This document shows, one piece after another, positions 53,406 through 60,655 of a stretch of DNA of 64,000 nucleotides. The notes under the pieces were generated by a model. That model did no database searches. It had not been told where the DNA came from and was given only the letters and a program-made list of their open reading frames with translations. Origin of the DNA: Paenibacillus azoreducens (GTDB taxonomy: Bacteria > Bacillota > Bacilli > Paenibacillales > Paenibacillaceae); contig NZ_AP025343.1 in NCBI RefSeq assembly GCF_021654775.1, forward strand, positions 2,323,501 through 2,387,500, in the 5' to 3' direction. Position 1 is the stretch's first letter. Each line of letters opens with the position of its first letter. The position numbers were made by a program, and so were the translations under genes.

Positions 53406-54659
53406 TTGAAGCGGAAAAATTATTGGTTTTTGTTCGCCATTCTGCTGCTGTCATTAACCAGTTTGTCCCAAGGCCAGAATTTGAACCCGAGCAGCGGAAG
53501 CGGTCAAGAGAGGAAAACGATGTCTTGGAATCCGCAGCCCTCCTCGCCGCAAGATACGAATAAGCAGCCCATTCGGGTTGTTACCCATCTGGGTGAATCC
53601 GATTACAAGGAACTGCTTGATATAAATCATGATTTTGTTACGGACACGGGCATTCAGGTAGAACTTCGGAACATACCGGATGCCGATGCTTACCGCCAGC
53701 TTACGGCAATGCTTGAAGTAGGCGAAGGTCCGGATATTATGCTTGTCAACAGCCCCTGGATTCGGCCGCTGGCATTCAACGGCTATATTTTGCCTGCTGA
53801 ATCGTATCAAAGCAACACAAGCGGGAGCGATGTCATCAGCCCGATTTTGTCAATGTTGGAATGGAACGGCTATGAGTGGGGAATTCCGCTGGACATGGAC
53901 CCTTATGTTCTGGTTTGGCAGGTTCAAGCTTTGGAATCCATGGGGACTTCCGGTATTCCGGAATCGACCAAGGAATGGAAGGACATGCTGGCCAGGCTGG
54001 AAAGCCGCAAGGACCAGCAGAAGGCGGTCGCGGTGCCTGCTGGTGATGCTTATGCTTTTGCTGCCTTGTTTTCAGCGGCTGGAGGTACCAGCCCAGCGGA
54101 TGTTACCGCCGATGAGCTGGAACCGGTCGGCCGGATAAGGCCCTGGATCAAATTTATTGATAACGGTGCGATGCAGGAAGCATGGACAAGCTTGAAAGAA
54201 GGCGAACTGGCCTTGATGACGGCCCCTTTCAGCGCAGTTCATGAGAATAAAAACAGCACGCTCGCCTTGCGAATCCCTGAACGGATGTATGCCGCCAATC
54301 CCTTTTTGCTCCGTGGAAGATCTTTTGCCGTGTCTTCTCAGGCGCAACATCCCGAAAAGGCGGCGGAATGGATCGCCTACATGACTTCCGACAGCTCCCA
54401 ACGGAGCTGGTACGATTCGACAGGGAATCTGCCGGTACTGAAGCAAATATACGAAGCTGATCGATTCCAATGGTTGAAGCCGCCAATCGCGCTTGACTTG
54501 CTGCTGAAACCTGCCGATGGAGGAGGAGCCGATAGCCGGCTGCAATCCAAGTGGGAGGATTTCGCCAAGGCGTCCAAGCTTTTCCTGACCGGTAAAAGCA
54601 CGGAACAACAATATAGGGAGGCCATGAACGGCCACCCTAAGGAGAAAACCGGGAATTGA
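53406..54659 (+). CDS. Extracellular solute-binding protein (family 1), orphan
   Basis: 417 residues; TTG start at 53406, 9 nt behind AGGAGG. Hydrophobic signal segment YWFLFAILLLSLTSLSQG without a lipobox cysteine, unusual for a Gram-positive binding protein. Family-1 features: GEGPDIMLVNSPWIRPLAF, GYEWGIPLDMDPYVLVWQ, and AAEWIAYMTSDSSQ near the C-terminus. No permease or ATPase gene is adjacent, so the ligand (a sugar by family) and partner are unknown. Confidence 0.85.
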   Translation: MKRKNYWFLFAILLLSLTSLSQGQNLNPSSGSGQERKTMSWNPQPSSPQDTNKQPIRVVTHLGESDYKELLDINHDFVTDTGIQVELRNIPDADAYRQLTAMLEVGEGPDIMLVNSPWIRPLAFNGYILPAESYQSNTSGSDVISPILSMLEWNGYEWGIPLDMDPYVLVWQVQALESMGTSGIPESTKEWKDMLARLESRKDQQKAVAVPAGDAYAFAALFSAAGGTSPADVTADELEPVGRIRPWIKFIDNGAMQEAWTSLKEGELALMTAPFSAVHENKNSTLALRIPERMYAANPFLLRGRSFAVSSQAQHPEKAAEWIAYMTSDSSQRSWYDSTGNLPVLKQIYEADRFQWLKPPIALDLLLKPADGGGADSRLQSKWEDFAKASKLFLTGKSTEQQYREAMNGHPKEKTGN

Positions 54660-54675
54660 ACGTTTCCCTCCTTTA

Positions 54676-55776
54676 TTACATAGAGAGCTTCAAAGTGACA
54701 TGCAGCACTTGATCGGTGCTGGTCACATCCGTGGCTTTGACGAACGAAACGATTTGCTGCGGATAGAAGCCGAGATCAAATTCGTTTTCAAGCTGGCTGC
54801 AGGTTGTATCCGGCAGTTCCAGTCCGTTAAACACAAGTTTGTCGACGTGGAATAAAATCGAATTTTGGGGCTCGTTTTCGATGCTGTAATGTCCTTCGAC
54901 CTGAAGGCTCAGGCTGCCGCTTTTGCCCTCGGCGATGATTTTGCCGTCTTTGAAATGGAATGCAAAATTTTTAAATATTTCATTTTTGTTTCTGAGAAAT
55001 TCATTCAGATCATTTTCATTCACTTCGATGTTGTATGTGGTGCCGTTCGTCCGAATGGCGCCTTTTTTGCTTTGGACAAACTCCGGAAGATCATCCATGG
55101 CCGACGAGAGCGCTGAAAAATAACGTTTAACCTCATAAATTCCTACGTTGTCCCAATATGCCGTAAATTCCTTGATCAGTTTCTTCATTGCTTCCGGATC
55201 GCTGCTTCCGGCTATGCCGCTGTCCAGTTCCTTCTGCAGAGCCAACACGCGTTCCCGCTGCTTGATGAGATTATCCTTGATGATGGCGAGCTGGTTATTG
55301 GACCGCTCCAGCTTGCGCTTTGTATCCTTGATGGTCTGATATTCCGATTGGTATGCATCCAGCACAGTCTTGTCCTGATCCATAATCATGTCATAAAAGC
55401 CGTATAATTCGATGAGATTGCTTAAACTTTTGGCGGAAAACAGGATCGTAAATAGATTGTCCCTTTCGCCCATATAATAGGATCGGATGATGACCCCAGC
55501 GCGTTCGCGGCGAGTTTCGATTTGTTCTTCTTTCGCTTTCATCTCGGCTTGAAGCTTGTCAATTTCGATTTGCGTCTGCTCCTGCCGGTTCGTAATCCGC
55601 TCGATCTCATGATCAATTTCCACGATGGACAGGCTTTTTTGCAGCAGCTGCCGTTGGTCTGGATCCGCAGACATTCCCGGATCAGCCAAAAGCGCTTGAC
55701 CCGGGTGCAGCAGGGAGAGAAGCAAGATCGGCACAGCCAAAACCGCCAGGCGCATACGTCTTATGATGTCCTTCAC
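54676..55776 (-). CDS. Exported coiled-coil protein (CwlO/PcsB-like N-terminus)
   Basis: 366 residues from GTG 55776, 8 nt behind AGGAGG; the longer frame to 55833 has no RBS. Signal peptide (LAVLAVPILLLSLLHPGQALLA) and a coiled coil over about residues 40-190 with a GERDNLFTILFSAKSLSNLI hinge, as in the coiled-coil domains of CwlO and PcsB. A C-terminal region of about 150 residues is of unknown fold, without the NlpC/P60 or CHAP catalytic domain. Possibly a regulator of wall hydrolases. Confidence 0.8.
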   Translation of the reverse strand: MKDIIRRMRLAVLAVPILLLSLLHPGQALLADPGMSADPDQRQLLQKSLSIVEIDHEIERITNRQEQTQIEIDKLQAEMKAKEEQIETRRERAGVIIRSYYMGERDNLFTILFSAKSLSNLIELYGFYDMIMDQDKTVLDAYQSEYQTIKDTKRKLERSNNQLAIIKDNLIKQRERVLALQKELDSGIAGSSDPEAMKKLIKEFTAYWDNVGIYEVKRYFSALSSAMDDLPEFVQSKKGAIRTNGTTYNIEVNENDLNEFLRNKNEIFKNFAFHFKDGKIIAEGKSGSLSLQVEGHYSIENEPQNSILFHVDKLVFNGLELPDTTCSQLENEFDLGFYPQQIVSFVKATDVTSTDQVLHVTLKLSM

Positions 55777-56030
55777 AAATCTTCCTCCTCTCCAGGCTGT
55801 TCCTTGGACGCGATCAGGAAAATAATAGAACAATTAGATTGTCCTGATCAGCCATTTTCTTGACCGCGTCCGGACAACAAGAACTGCCGGTCCCTCATGT
55901 AAAAAATATATGCTTGTTTATAAAAAATATCATCTTTCCTTATCTTAACAGGAACATAGAGCTTGAAACAAAGAAAAAAGACGATCCGGTGAGTAAACTG
56001 TACCCTATGTAAAGGACATTTAAAAAAAGT

Positions 56031-56882
56031 CTAGGCAGATTGAAGAAGATGATCTCTGTATTGAACAGGGGTCATCTTTTTTAAATTCCATTGATACCTG
56101 TAGTGGTTGTAATAGGTTATGTAGTCCTTAATCTCCTGTTTTAACTCGTGCAAAGTCAAACAAGGTTTAATGGAAGCCTGATCTTTAAAATGGCCAAAAA
56201 AGGATTCCTGAGGGGCGTTATCCCAGCAGTTTCCTCGCCTAGACATGGATTGTTTCAATTTCATTTTCTTAACCATTTTTTGAAAATCCGGATGTGTATA
56301 ATGAGATCCCTGATCAGAATGAATGAAGGCACCATCGGCTCTCTTAAACCTTCGATTTTTCTTAAGTTTCAGGAGAGTATCTGTCGCAAGATCCATGGTG
56401 ATCCGATCTGACACATGATATGCCAAGATTTCATTGGTTGAGCTGTCTTTGATTGTTGATAAGTAAGCTTTTTTACCTGATCCGTAAAATAAATAGGTGA
56501 TATCAGTCAGCAATACCTTACCTGGGATGTTCTGCTTAAACTCCCGGTTCAGCAGATTAGGAACGACCCTGTGCTCCTGGGTAGCCTTCATCATCCGTTT
56601 ATAGGGATTGGCCTTTCTGAAGGGACATACAATGTCGTATTTCTTCATAATCCTCCTAATCCGTTTCAAATTGTAGATTACCTTAAACTGCCCCTCCAAT
56701 GTCATCTTGATGGAACGGGCCCCTTTCTTTCGTCTTTTGAAATGAAATGCTTTTAAGATTACTTCTCTTAGCTGCTCATCTCGCTGTTCCTTCTGGCTTC
56801 TCTTTTGCGTTGCTTCAGAAGACCAGTACCTGTAATATCCACTTCTGGAGACACCTGACACCTTACATAAATAATTGACCAT
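56031..56882 (-). CDS. IS3-family transposase OrfB (DDE catalytic domain)
   Basis: 283 residues when counted from the first ATG, but in IS3 elements it is mostly made as an OrfAB fusion by -1 frameshift (about 450 residues). HTH-like region SGVSRSGYYRYW is followed by the rve integrase core with the DDE residues in DITYLFYG, HSDQGSHYTHPDF and PQESFFGHFKDQ. All three acidic residues are present, so the enzyme should be active. The zero-frame continuation upstream of 56882 stays open to the slippery site. Confidence 0.92.
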   Translation of the reverse strand: MVNYLCKVSGVSRSGYYRYWSSEATQKRSQKEQRDEQLREVILKAFHFKRRKKGARSIKMTLEGQFKVIYNLKRIRRIMKKYDIVCPFRKANPYKRMMKATQEHRVVPNLLNREFKQNIPGKVLLTDITYLFYGSGKKAYLSTIKDSSTNEILAYHVSDRITMDLATDTLLKLKKNRRFKRADGAFIHSDQGSHYTHPDFQKMVKKMKLKQSMSRRGNCWDNAPQESFFGHFKDQASIKPCLTLHELKQEIKDYITYYNHYRYQWNLKKMTPVQYRDHLLQSA

Positions 56883-56947
56883 ACGGTGGAGCTGATATTT
56901 CTCGATGATCGTATGAATAAGGATATATTTCTGGCTAGGTGACAGCC

Positions 56948-57382
56948 TTATTTCTCGCTCTGCCCCCTTTCTGCAAAACGAATCTTTTTTAACAACTCGT
57001 TCTCCGCTTTTAACAAGTTGTTCTGAGCTTCCAACCTGGCATACTTCTCTTCCAGCGTCAGTTCCCGTTTAAGAGGTCTTCCTGATGCTTGGCTTCTTGT
57101 ATCCTGCAAACCTAAGATTCCGTTCTCCTGGTAGCTCGCACGCCATCTATTCCCTGAGGATTTGACTCTTTGGACCCCGATGACGGTTACGTCAAAACCA
57201 CATTCTTCAAATATTTCTCTTGGCAGCTTGCCTTGGTTGCTCTCTGAGATGAACAATTGCTTAAACGCATCCGTATACGTAATTGCCTTTGAAGATACGG
57301 ACTTCACATAAGGATTGTTAGATAACAGCTTGATTTCTTTATCTGTGAATATTTTCTTGCTCATACCATTCCTCTTTCCCAT
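56948..57382 (-). CDS. IS3-family transposase OrfA
   Basis: 144 residues (or 138 from the inner ATG 57364). It contains a helix-turn-helix DNA-binding region and a C-terminal leucine zipper (LEEKYARLEAQNNLLKAENELL). The slippery sequence AAAAAAG (minus strand, 56984-56990) lies near its end. A -1 shift there enters the frame KDSFCRKGAERE and runs into OrfB. Confidence 0.9.
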   Translation of the reverse strand: MGKRNGMSKKIFTDKEIKLLSNNPYVKSVSSKAITYTDAFKQLFISESNQGKLPREIFEECGFDVTVIGVQRVKSSGNRWRASYQENGILGLQDTRSQASGRPLKRELTLEEKYARLEAQNNLLKAENELLKKIRFAERGQSEK

Positions 57383-57401
57383 CTTCTTGTTATAGACAAA
57401 A

Positions 57402-57447
57402 GTACCCTATCGAGAGACTTTTTTAAAGTGTCTACTCGATAGGGTAC
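57402..57447 (-). promoter_or_regulatory. Fold-back hairpin at the entrance of the IS3 element
   Basis: GTACCCTATCGAG (57402-57414) and CTCGATAGGGTAC (57435-57447) form 13 perfect pairs with a 20-nt loop. On the minus strand TTTTGTCT follows. It should stop or mask transcripts entering the transposase genes from outside. Confidence 0.65.
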
Positions 57448-57500
57448 AGTTTAGAGCGGATCGCCTTTTTAATAAAATTTCTTAAGCCATTGATCGGTAA

Positions 57501-57737
57501 CTACAGCGGTAGACCCATTTCAAAGACTGTCCAATAGCTGAAACCGGTAAAGGTAACGATCATATAGCCCCAGAAGAGAAGAATGTAGGTTTTTTCAGTG
57601 AATTTCAGATAACCCAAAATCATGAAAAAAGCGGTCTGCGCGAAGAACAGCAGAGCCATTTCGACCATGTTCCCAGCAAAAGCCATCAGTCCGATCGCAA
57701 GCGTAAAGAAGCCAAGAACTCGAAACATTCGTGCCAC
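57501..57737 (-). CDS. DUF2626 membrane protein (YqgY-like)
   Basis: 78 residues; GTG start at 57737 behind AGGGGG. RMFRVLGFFTLAIGLMAFAGNM opens it, with two or three membrane segments, as in the DUF2626 family of Bacillales. Function unknown. Its own terminator has been split by the IS3 insertion just downstream. Confidence 0.85.
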   Translation of the reverse strand: MARMFRVLGFFTLAIGLMAFAGNMVEMALLFFAQTAFFMILGYLKFTEKTYILLFWGYMIVTFTGFSYWTVFEMGLPL

Positions 57738-57782
57738 GTTGAAGCCCCCTCTCTTATGTACGGTCTAGCTTTACTACACATC

Positions 57783-57818
57783 ATTATAACGTTTACACAA
57801 AATTGTGTAAACGAAAAG
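57783..57818 (-). promoter_or_regulatory. Promoter with palindromic operator before the DUF2626 gene
   Basis: On the minus strand TTTACA and TATAAT are spaced by 17 nt. The perfect palindrome with arms GTTTACACAA (57791-57800) and TTGTGTAAAC (57803-57812), 2-nt centre, covers the -35 and most of the spacer. A dimeric repressor binding here would block RNA polymerase. Confidence 0.65.
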
Positions 57819-57906
57819 TCGTCAACAAATATGAACTTTTTTAAGATTAAAGGCCATTGCCATGGCTTTTCCTTAATTATTGTGATCATTGTTATGGAAA
57901 GTATTC

Positions 57907-58083
57907 ATGGTATGGCTGTTTATTTTCCGGCGAATGAAGTATGATCCCGTTAAAATTTGGCAATACAATTTAGTATCAAATAGATTCTATGAACTCTATG
58001 AGAAGCATAGAAATGAAAATAAGCAGCTGTTATACCCCATTCAAACCATAAAGAAGCAATGGGTTTGGAGACGGTTATTTTAG
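57907..58083 (+). CDS. Possible 58-residue protein upstream of rsfA
   Basis: ATG 57907 is 6 nt behind GGAAAG. The product contains MKYDPVKIWQYNLVSNRFYE and is rich in Tyr, Asn, Lys and Arg. It ends 25 nt before the rsfA start, so it would share its transcript. An inner ATG at 57934 would give 49 residues. Composition looks coding, but I recognise no family and the RBS is moderate. Confidence 0.35.
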   Translation: MVWLFIFRRMKYDPVKIWQYNLVSNRFYELYEKHRNENKQLLYPIQTIKKQWVWRRLF

Positions 58084-58108
58084 GATGTTGTTAGGAGGGT
58101 TTTGTTGC

Positions 58109-58756
58109 ATGACAGCAGTAAGACAAGATGCATGGAGCACCGATGATGATTTGATTTTGGCGGAGGTAACCTTGAGGCATATCCGCGAGGGCAGCACGCA
58201 GCTGGCCGCATTTGAGGAGGTTGGCGAAAAGATCGGCAGAACACCTGCAGCCTGCGGATTTCGTTGGAACAGCTGTGTCCGCAAAAAGTATGAGGAAGCC
58301 ATCAGTCTGGCCAAAACGCAGCGGCAAAAAAGAAGCTACTACAAAAAGCAGCCTGCGAATGCCGGATTGCAGGTGGCCGGACTGGGATTGGAAGCTGAAA
58401 CTGGATACTACAAGATGGAGGGAACAAGCGAAGAGTCGCTGTCCATTGATGCGGTCATCCGCTTTTTGCGACAGTGGAAGGGAAATTTGCAAGAAAATGG
58501 CCGCCAAATGAAAATGCTCGAAAAGGAACTGCGCGAGAAGGAAGAGGAAATCGCCAATTTAAGAAGGATAAACGAACAGTTAAGCAAGGAAGTCAGCGAG
58601 GTTCAAACGGACTATCGCGTTGTCAATGATGATTATAAAGCGTTGATCCAGATTATGGACCGTGCACGTCGCCTGGCCTTTTTAACGGAAGAAGAGGAAG
58701 AACTCAAGACACGTTTTAAAATGGATGCGAACGGAAATCTTGAACGCATCGAGTAG
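58109..58756 (+). CDS. rsfA: RsfA-family prespore transcription regulator
   Basis: 215 residues; ATG 58109 after AGGAGGG. The N-terminal Myb/SANT-like domain (RQDAWSTDDDLILAEVTLRHIREGSTQ, AFEEVGEKIGRTPAACGFRWNS) is the RsfA signature. A linker and a C-terminal coiled coil (about 125-175) follow. In B. subtilis RsfA tunes SigF-dependent genes in the forespore; several paralogues are common, so which one this is remains open. Confidence 0.88.
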   Translation: MTAVRQDAWSTDDDLILAEVTLRHIREGSTQLAAFEEVGEKIGRTPAACGFRWNSCVRKKYEEAISLAKTQRQKRSYYKKQPANAGLQVAGLGLEAETGYYKMEGTSEESLSIDAVIRFLRQWKGNLQENGRQMKMLEKELREKEEEIANLRRINEQLSKEVSEVQTDYRVVNDDYKALIQIMDRARRLAFLTEEEEELKTRFKMDANGNLERIE

Positions 58757-58787
58757 ACGTTTAATCATAACATGTCTATACACGAAC

Positions 58788-58833
58788 ACCCGTTACGGAT
58801 TGGCGACAGCCAAAGCGAGCCGAACGGGTTTTT
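58788..58833 (+). terminator. Intrinsic terminator of rsfA
   Basis: ACCCGTT..CGG pairs with CCGAACGGGT around a 20-nt loop, followed by five T. Repeat A9 starts at the next base. Confidence 0.8.
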
Positions 58834-58856
58834 CGTCACTTTGCGGGGTTATTTTT
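58834..58856 (+). repeat. Repeat family A, right-end fragment (A9)
   Basis: CGTCACTTTGCGGGGTTATT: only the right arm, fused to the terminator T-run. Confidence 0.75.
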
Positions 58857-58863
58857 GCGTAGT

Positions 58864-58930
58864 CCGGGGTCCCCGCAAAGTAATCGGAATGAGCATCGAG
58901 GGCTAAGCGTCACTTTGTGGGGTTATTTTT
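58864..58930 (+). repeat. Repeat family A, copy A10
   Basis: GGGGTCCCCGCAAAGTAATC, core GGAATGAGCATCGAGGGCT, right arm CACTTTGTGGGGTTATTTTT. First of two near-identical tandem copies. Confidence 0.88.
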
Positions 58931-58939
58931 GCGTAATTT

Positions 58940-58999
58940 CCGGGGTCCCCGCAAAGTAATCGGAATGAGCATCGAGGGCTATACGTCACTTTGTGGGGG
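58940..58999 (+). repeat. Repeat family A, copy A11
   Basis: Differs from A10 at few positions; ends CACTTTGTGGGGG. A9 to A11 fill most of the gap between rsfA and panE. Confidence 0.88.
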
Positions 59000-59141
59000 A
59001 ATATAAGCATCATGATGAAAGTCTATGCCGCTTATGGCATCAGACTTTTTCTCGTTTCTTCGGCTTCATGCGATATAATAATTGATGAAGAAGCTTAACG
59101 AATGGATTCGAAATGATAAACATAAGCAGGTGACGGACAAA

Positions 59142-60116
59142 ATGATCATAGATGTGATTGGAGGCGGCTCGCTGGGGCTGCTGTACGGGGGCAAACTTGC
59201 CGCGTCCGGGGCGGATGTGAGAATCTGGTGCCGGTCGGCAAAACAGGCAGGCGAGATCAAATCCAAAGGGATATTCATACGCAATACTTTCGGCGCGATG
59301 GAGGCGCAGGCGAAGCCCGGAACTTTCAAAGTTGGCATTCTTGATGAATTTGCGGAAGCATGGAGACAAAATCCGGGACAATGGATTTTCCTGATGACCA
59401 AGCAAAAAGACGTCGAGAACGCCTGTCTTATGTCGGTCGGCCGACTTGCCATGGACAAGCTGATGCCAGGCAACATTCCGGGTATGGTCTGTTTTCAAAA
59501 CGGGTACGGACATATGGAACGGCTGGAAAAAATGCTGCCAGGCTGGCCGCTGTATGCGGCAGTAACGACGGAAGGGGCGAAGAGGGTCGCCCAGAATGAA
59601 GTGGCGCATGCGGGTGCGGGCACGACATGGTTCGGAATCGGCCGGCCATCGGGGGGGACAGAGGGCCCGCATCCCGAAAAGTTGGAGAAAATGCTGCAAT
59701 TAGCAGGATTTTCGGCGGTTTTATCGAATGACATCGATAGCAGAATTTACCGGAAGCTGCTGATCAATTCGGTCATTAATCCGCTGACTGCGCTGTGGAA
59801 TATCCGAAATGGGGAACTGCTTGCGTCCGAGCAGCGGATGCGTGTGATGAGAACACTGCTTAACGAGGCGCTGGCGGTGTATGATGCTTGCGGCATCCCT
59901 TGGGAAGAAGATATTTGGGATCAGATCTTGGAGGTTTGTCATTCGACGGCGGGTAATATCTCTTCAATGTTGAACGACGTGCAGTCTGGAATTCCTACCG
60001 AGGTGGACTGGATCAACGGCAGTATTGTCGATCTGGCGGAAAAATCCGGGATCCGTGCAGCTGCCCATGAACTCATAACCGGGTTGATCAAAGGACTGAC
60101 GATACGAGAGGAGTAG
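59142..60116 (+). CDS. panE: 2-dehydropantoate 2-reductase (PanE/ApbA family)
   Basis: 324 residues; ATG 59142 behind CAGGTGAC; an upstream in-frame ATG at 59082 would add 20 charged residues. Rossmann motif GGGSLG at residue 6. KLLINSVINPLTALWNIRNG with the catalytic lysine is near residue 208. SSMLNDVQSGIPTEVDWINGSIV near the C-terminus is the family signature. It reduces ketopantoate with NADPH in pantothenate and CoA synthesis. Confidence 0.9.
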   Translation: MIIDVIGGGSLGLLYGGKLAASGADVRIWCRSAKQAGEIKSKGIFIRNTFGAMEAQAKPGTFKVGILDEFAEAWRQNPGQWIFLMTKQKDVENACLMSVGRLAMDKLMPGNIPGMVCFQNGYGHMERLEKMLPGWPLYAAVTTEGAKRVAQNEVAHAGAGTTWFGIGRPSGGTEGPHPEKLEKMLQLAGFSAVLSNDIDSRIYRKLLINSVINPLTALWNIRNGELLASEQRMRVMRTLLNEALAVYDACGIPWEEDIWDQILEVCHSTAGNISSMLNDVQSGIPTEVDWINGSIVDLAEKSGIRAAAHELITGLIKGLTIREE

Positions 60117-60121
60117 TTTAC

Positions 60122-60511
60122 ATGGATTTTTTGAAAAATTCATTTACCTTTTTAAGCATTCTCCCGTTTTTTCCTTTTTTGCTCGTATACTTTATCCATT
60201 ATCGGTGGAAACATAACAAAAAGGCTTCATTAAAACTCGCCATGGATGTAACGACGCTGTTTTTGATCATCTCCGTTTCTGCGTTATTTAATCTGAATTT
60301 TGACTCTAAATTCGGATTTTACCTTATTTTGCTGCTGCTGCTTATTGCGATTGGGCTGATAGGCAGCGCGCAAACCCGAATCAAGGGTAAATTAGATATC
60401 CAGAAAATGGCGAAAATTATTTGGAGAATGACCTTTGTCCTTATGAGCTTCAGCTATCTTGTTTTTACATTAATTGGTTTGTTCAAATACATATTCATAA
60501 CAATGTCATAA
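60122..60511 (+). CDS. DUF3397 membrane protein
   Basis: 129 residues, four membrane segments (FLSILPFFPFLLVYFIHY, LAMDVTTLFLIISVSALF, FYLILLLLLIAIGLIG, FVLMSFSYLVFTLIGLFKY). It starts 5 nt behind panE and is clearly cotranscribed. It matches DUF3397 in layout. Function unknown. Confidence 0.8.
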   Translation: MDFLKNSFTFLSILPFFPFLLVYFIHYRWKHNKKASLKLAMDVTTLFLIISVSALFNLNFDSKFGFYLILLLLLIAIGLIGSAQTRIKGKLDIQKMAKIIWRMTFVLMSFSYLVFTLIGLFKYIFITMS

Positions 60512-60655
60512 TTAATTATACAGGTTTAACATAAGGCGGAAACAGCTCTGTTTTTAATTTAGCCGGGTTCCTTCTACGATTTTAGTATAGATTTTTTTGA
60601 CCACTGGTTGTATAATCTTTAACCATACACTTAATAACCTTAGGGGGATTACATC

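Larger units (their letters stand above)
55994..57453 (-). mobile_element. Intact IS3-family insertion sequence
   Basis: 1460 bp. Ends are imperfect inverted repeats of about 38 bp sharing TAAACTGTACCCTAT and TTTAAAAAAGTCT-type inner parts. Direct repeats GAG lie at 55991-55993 and 57454-57456. It carries orfA and orfB in the IS3 arrangement with an A6G slippery site. Outside the element, CGATCCG on the left and CGGATCG on the right are the two arms of a split terminator hairpin, which confirms the borders. I do not name the IS. Confidence 0.93.
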
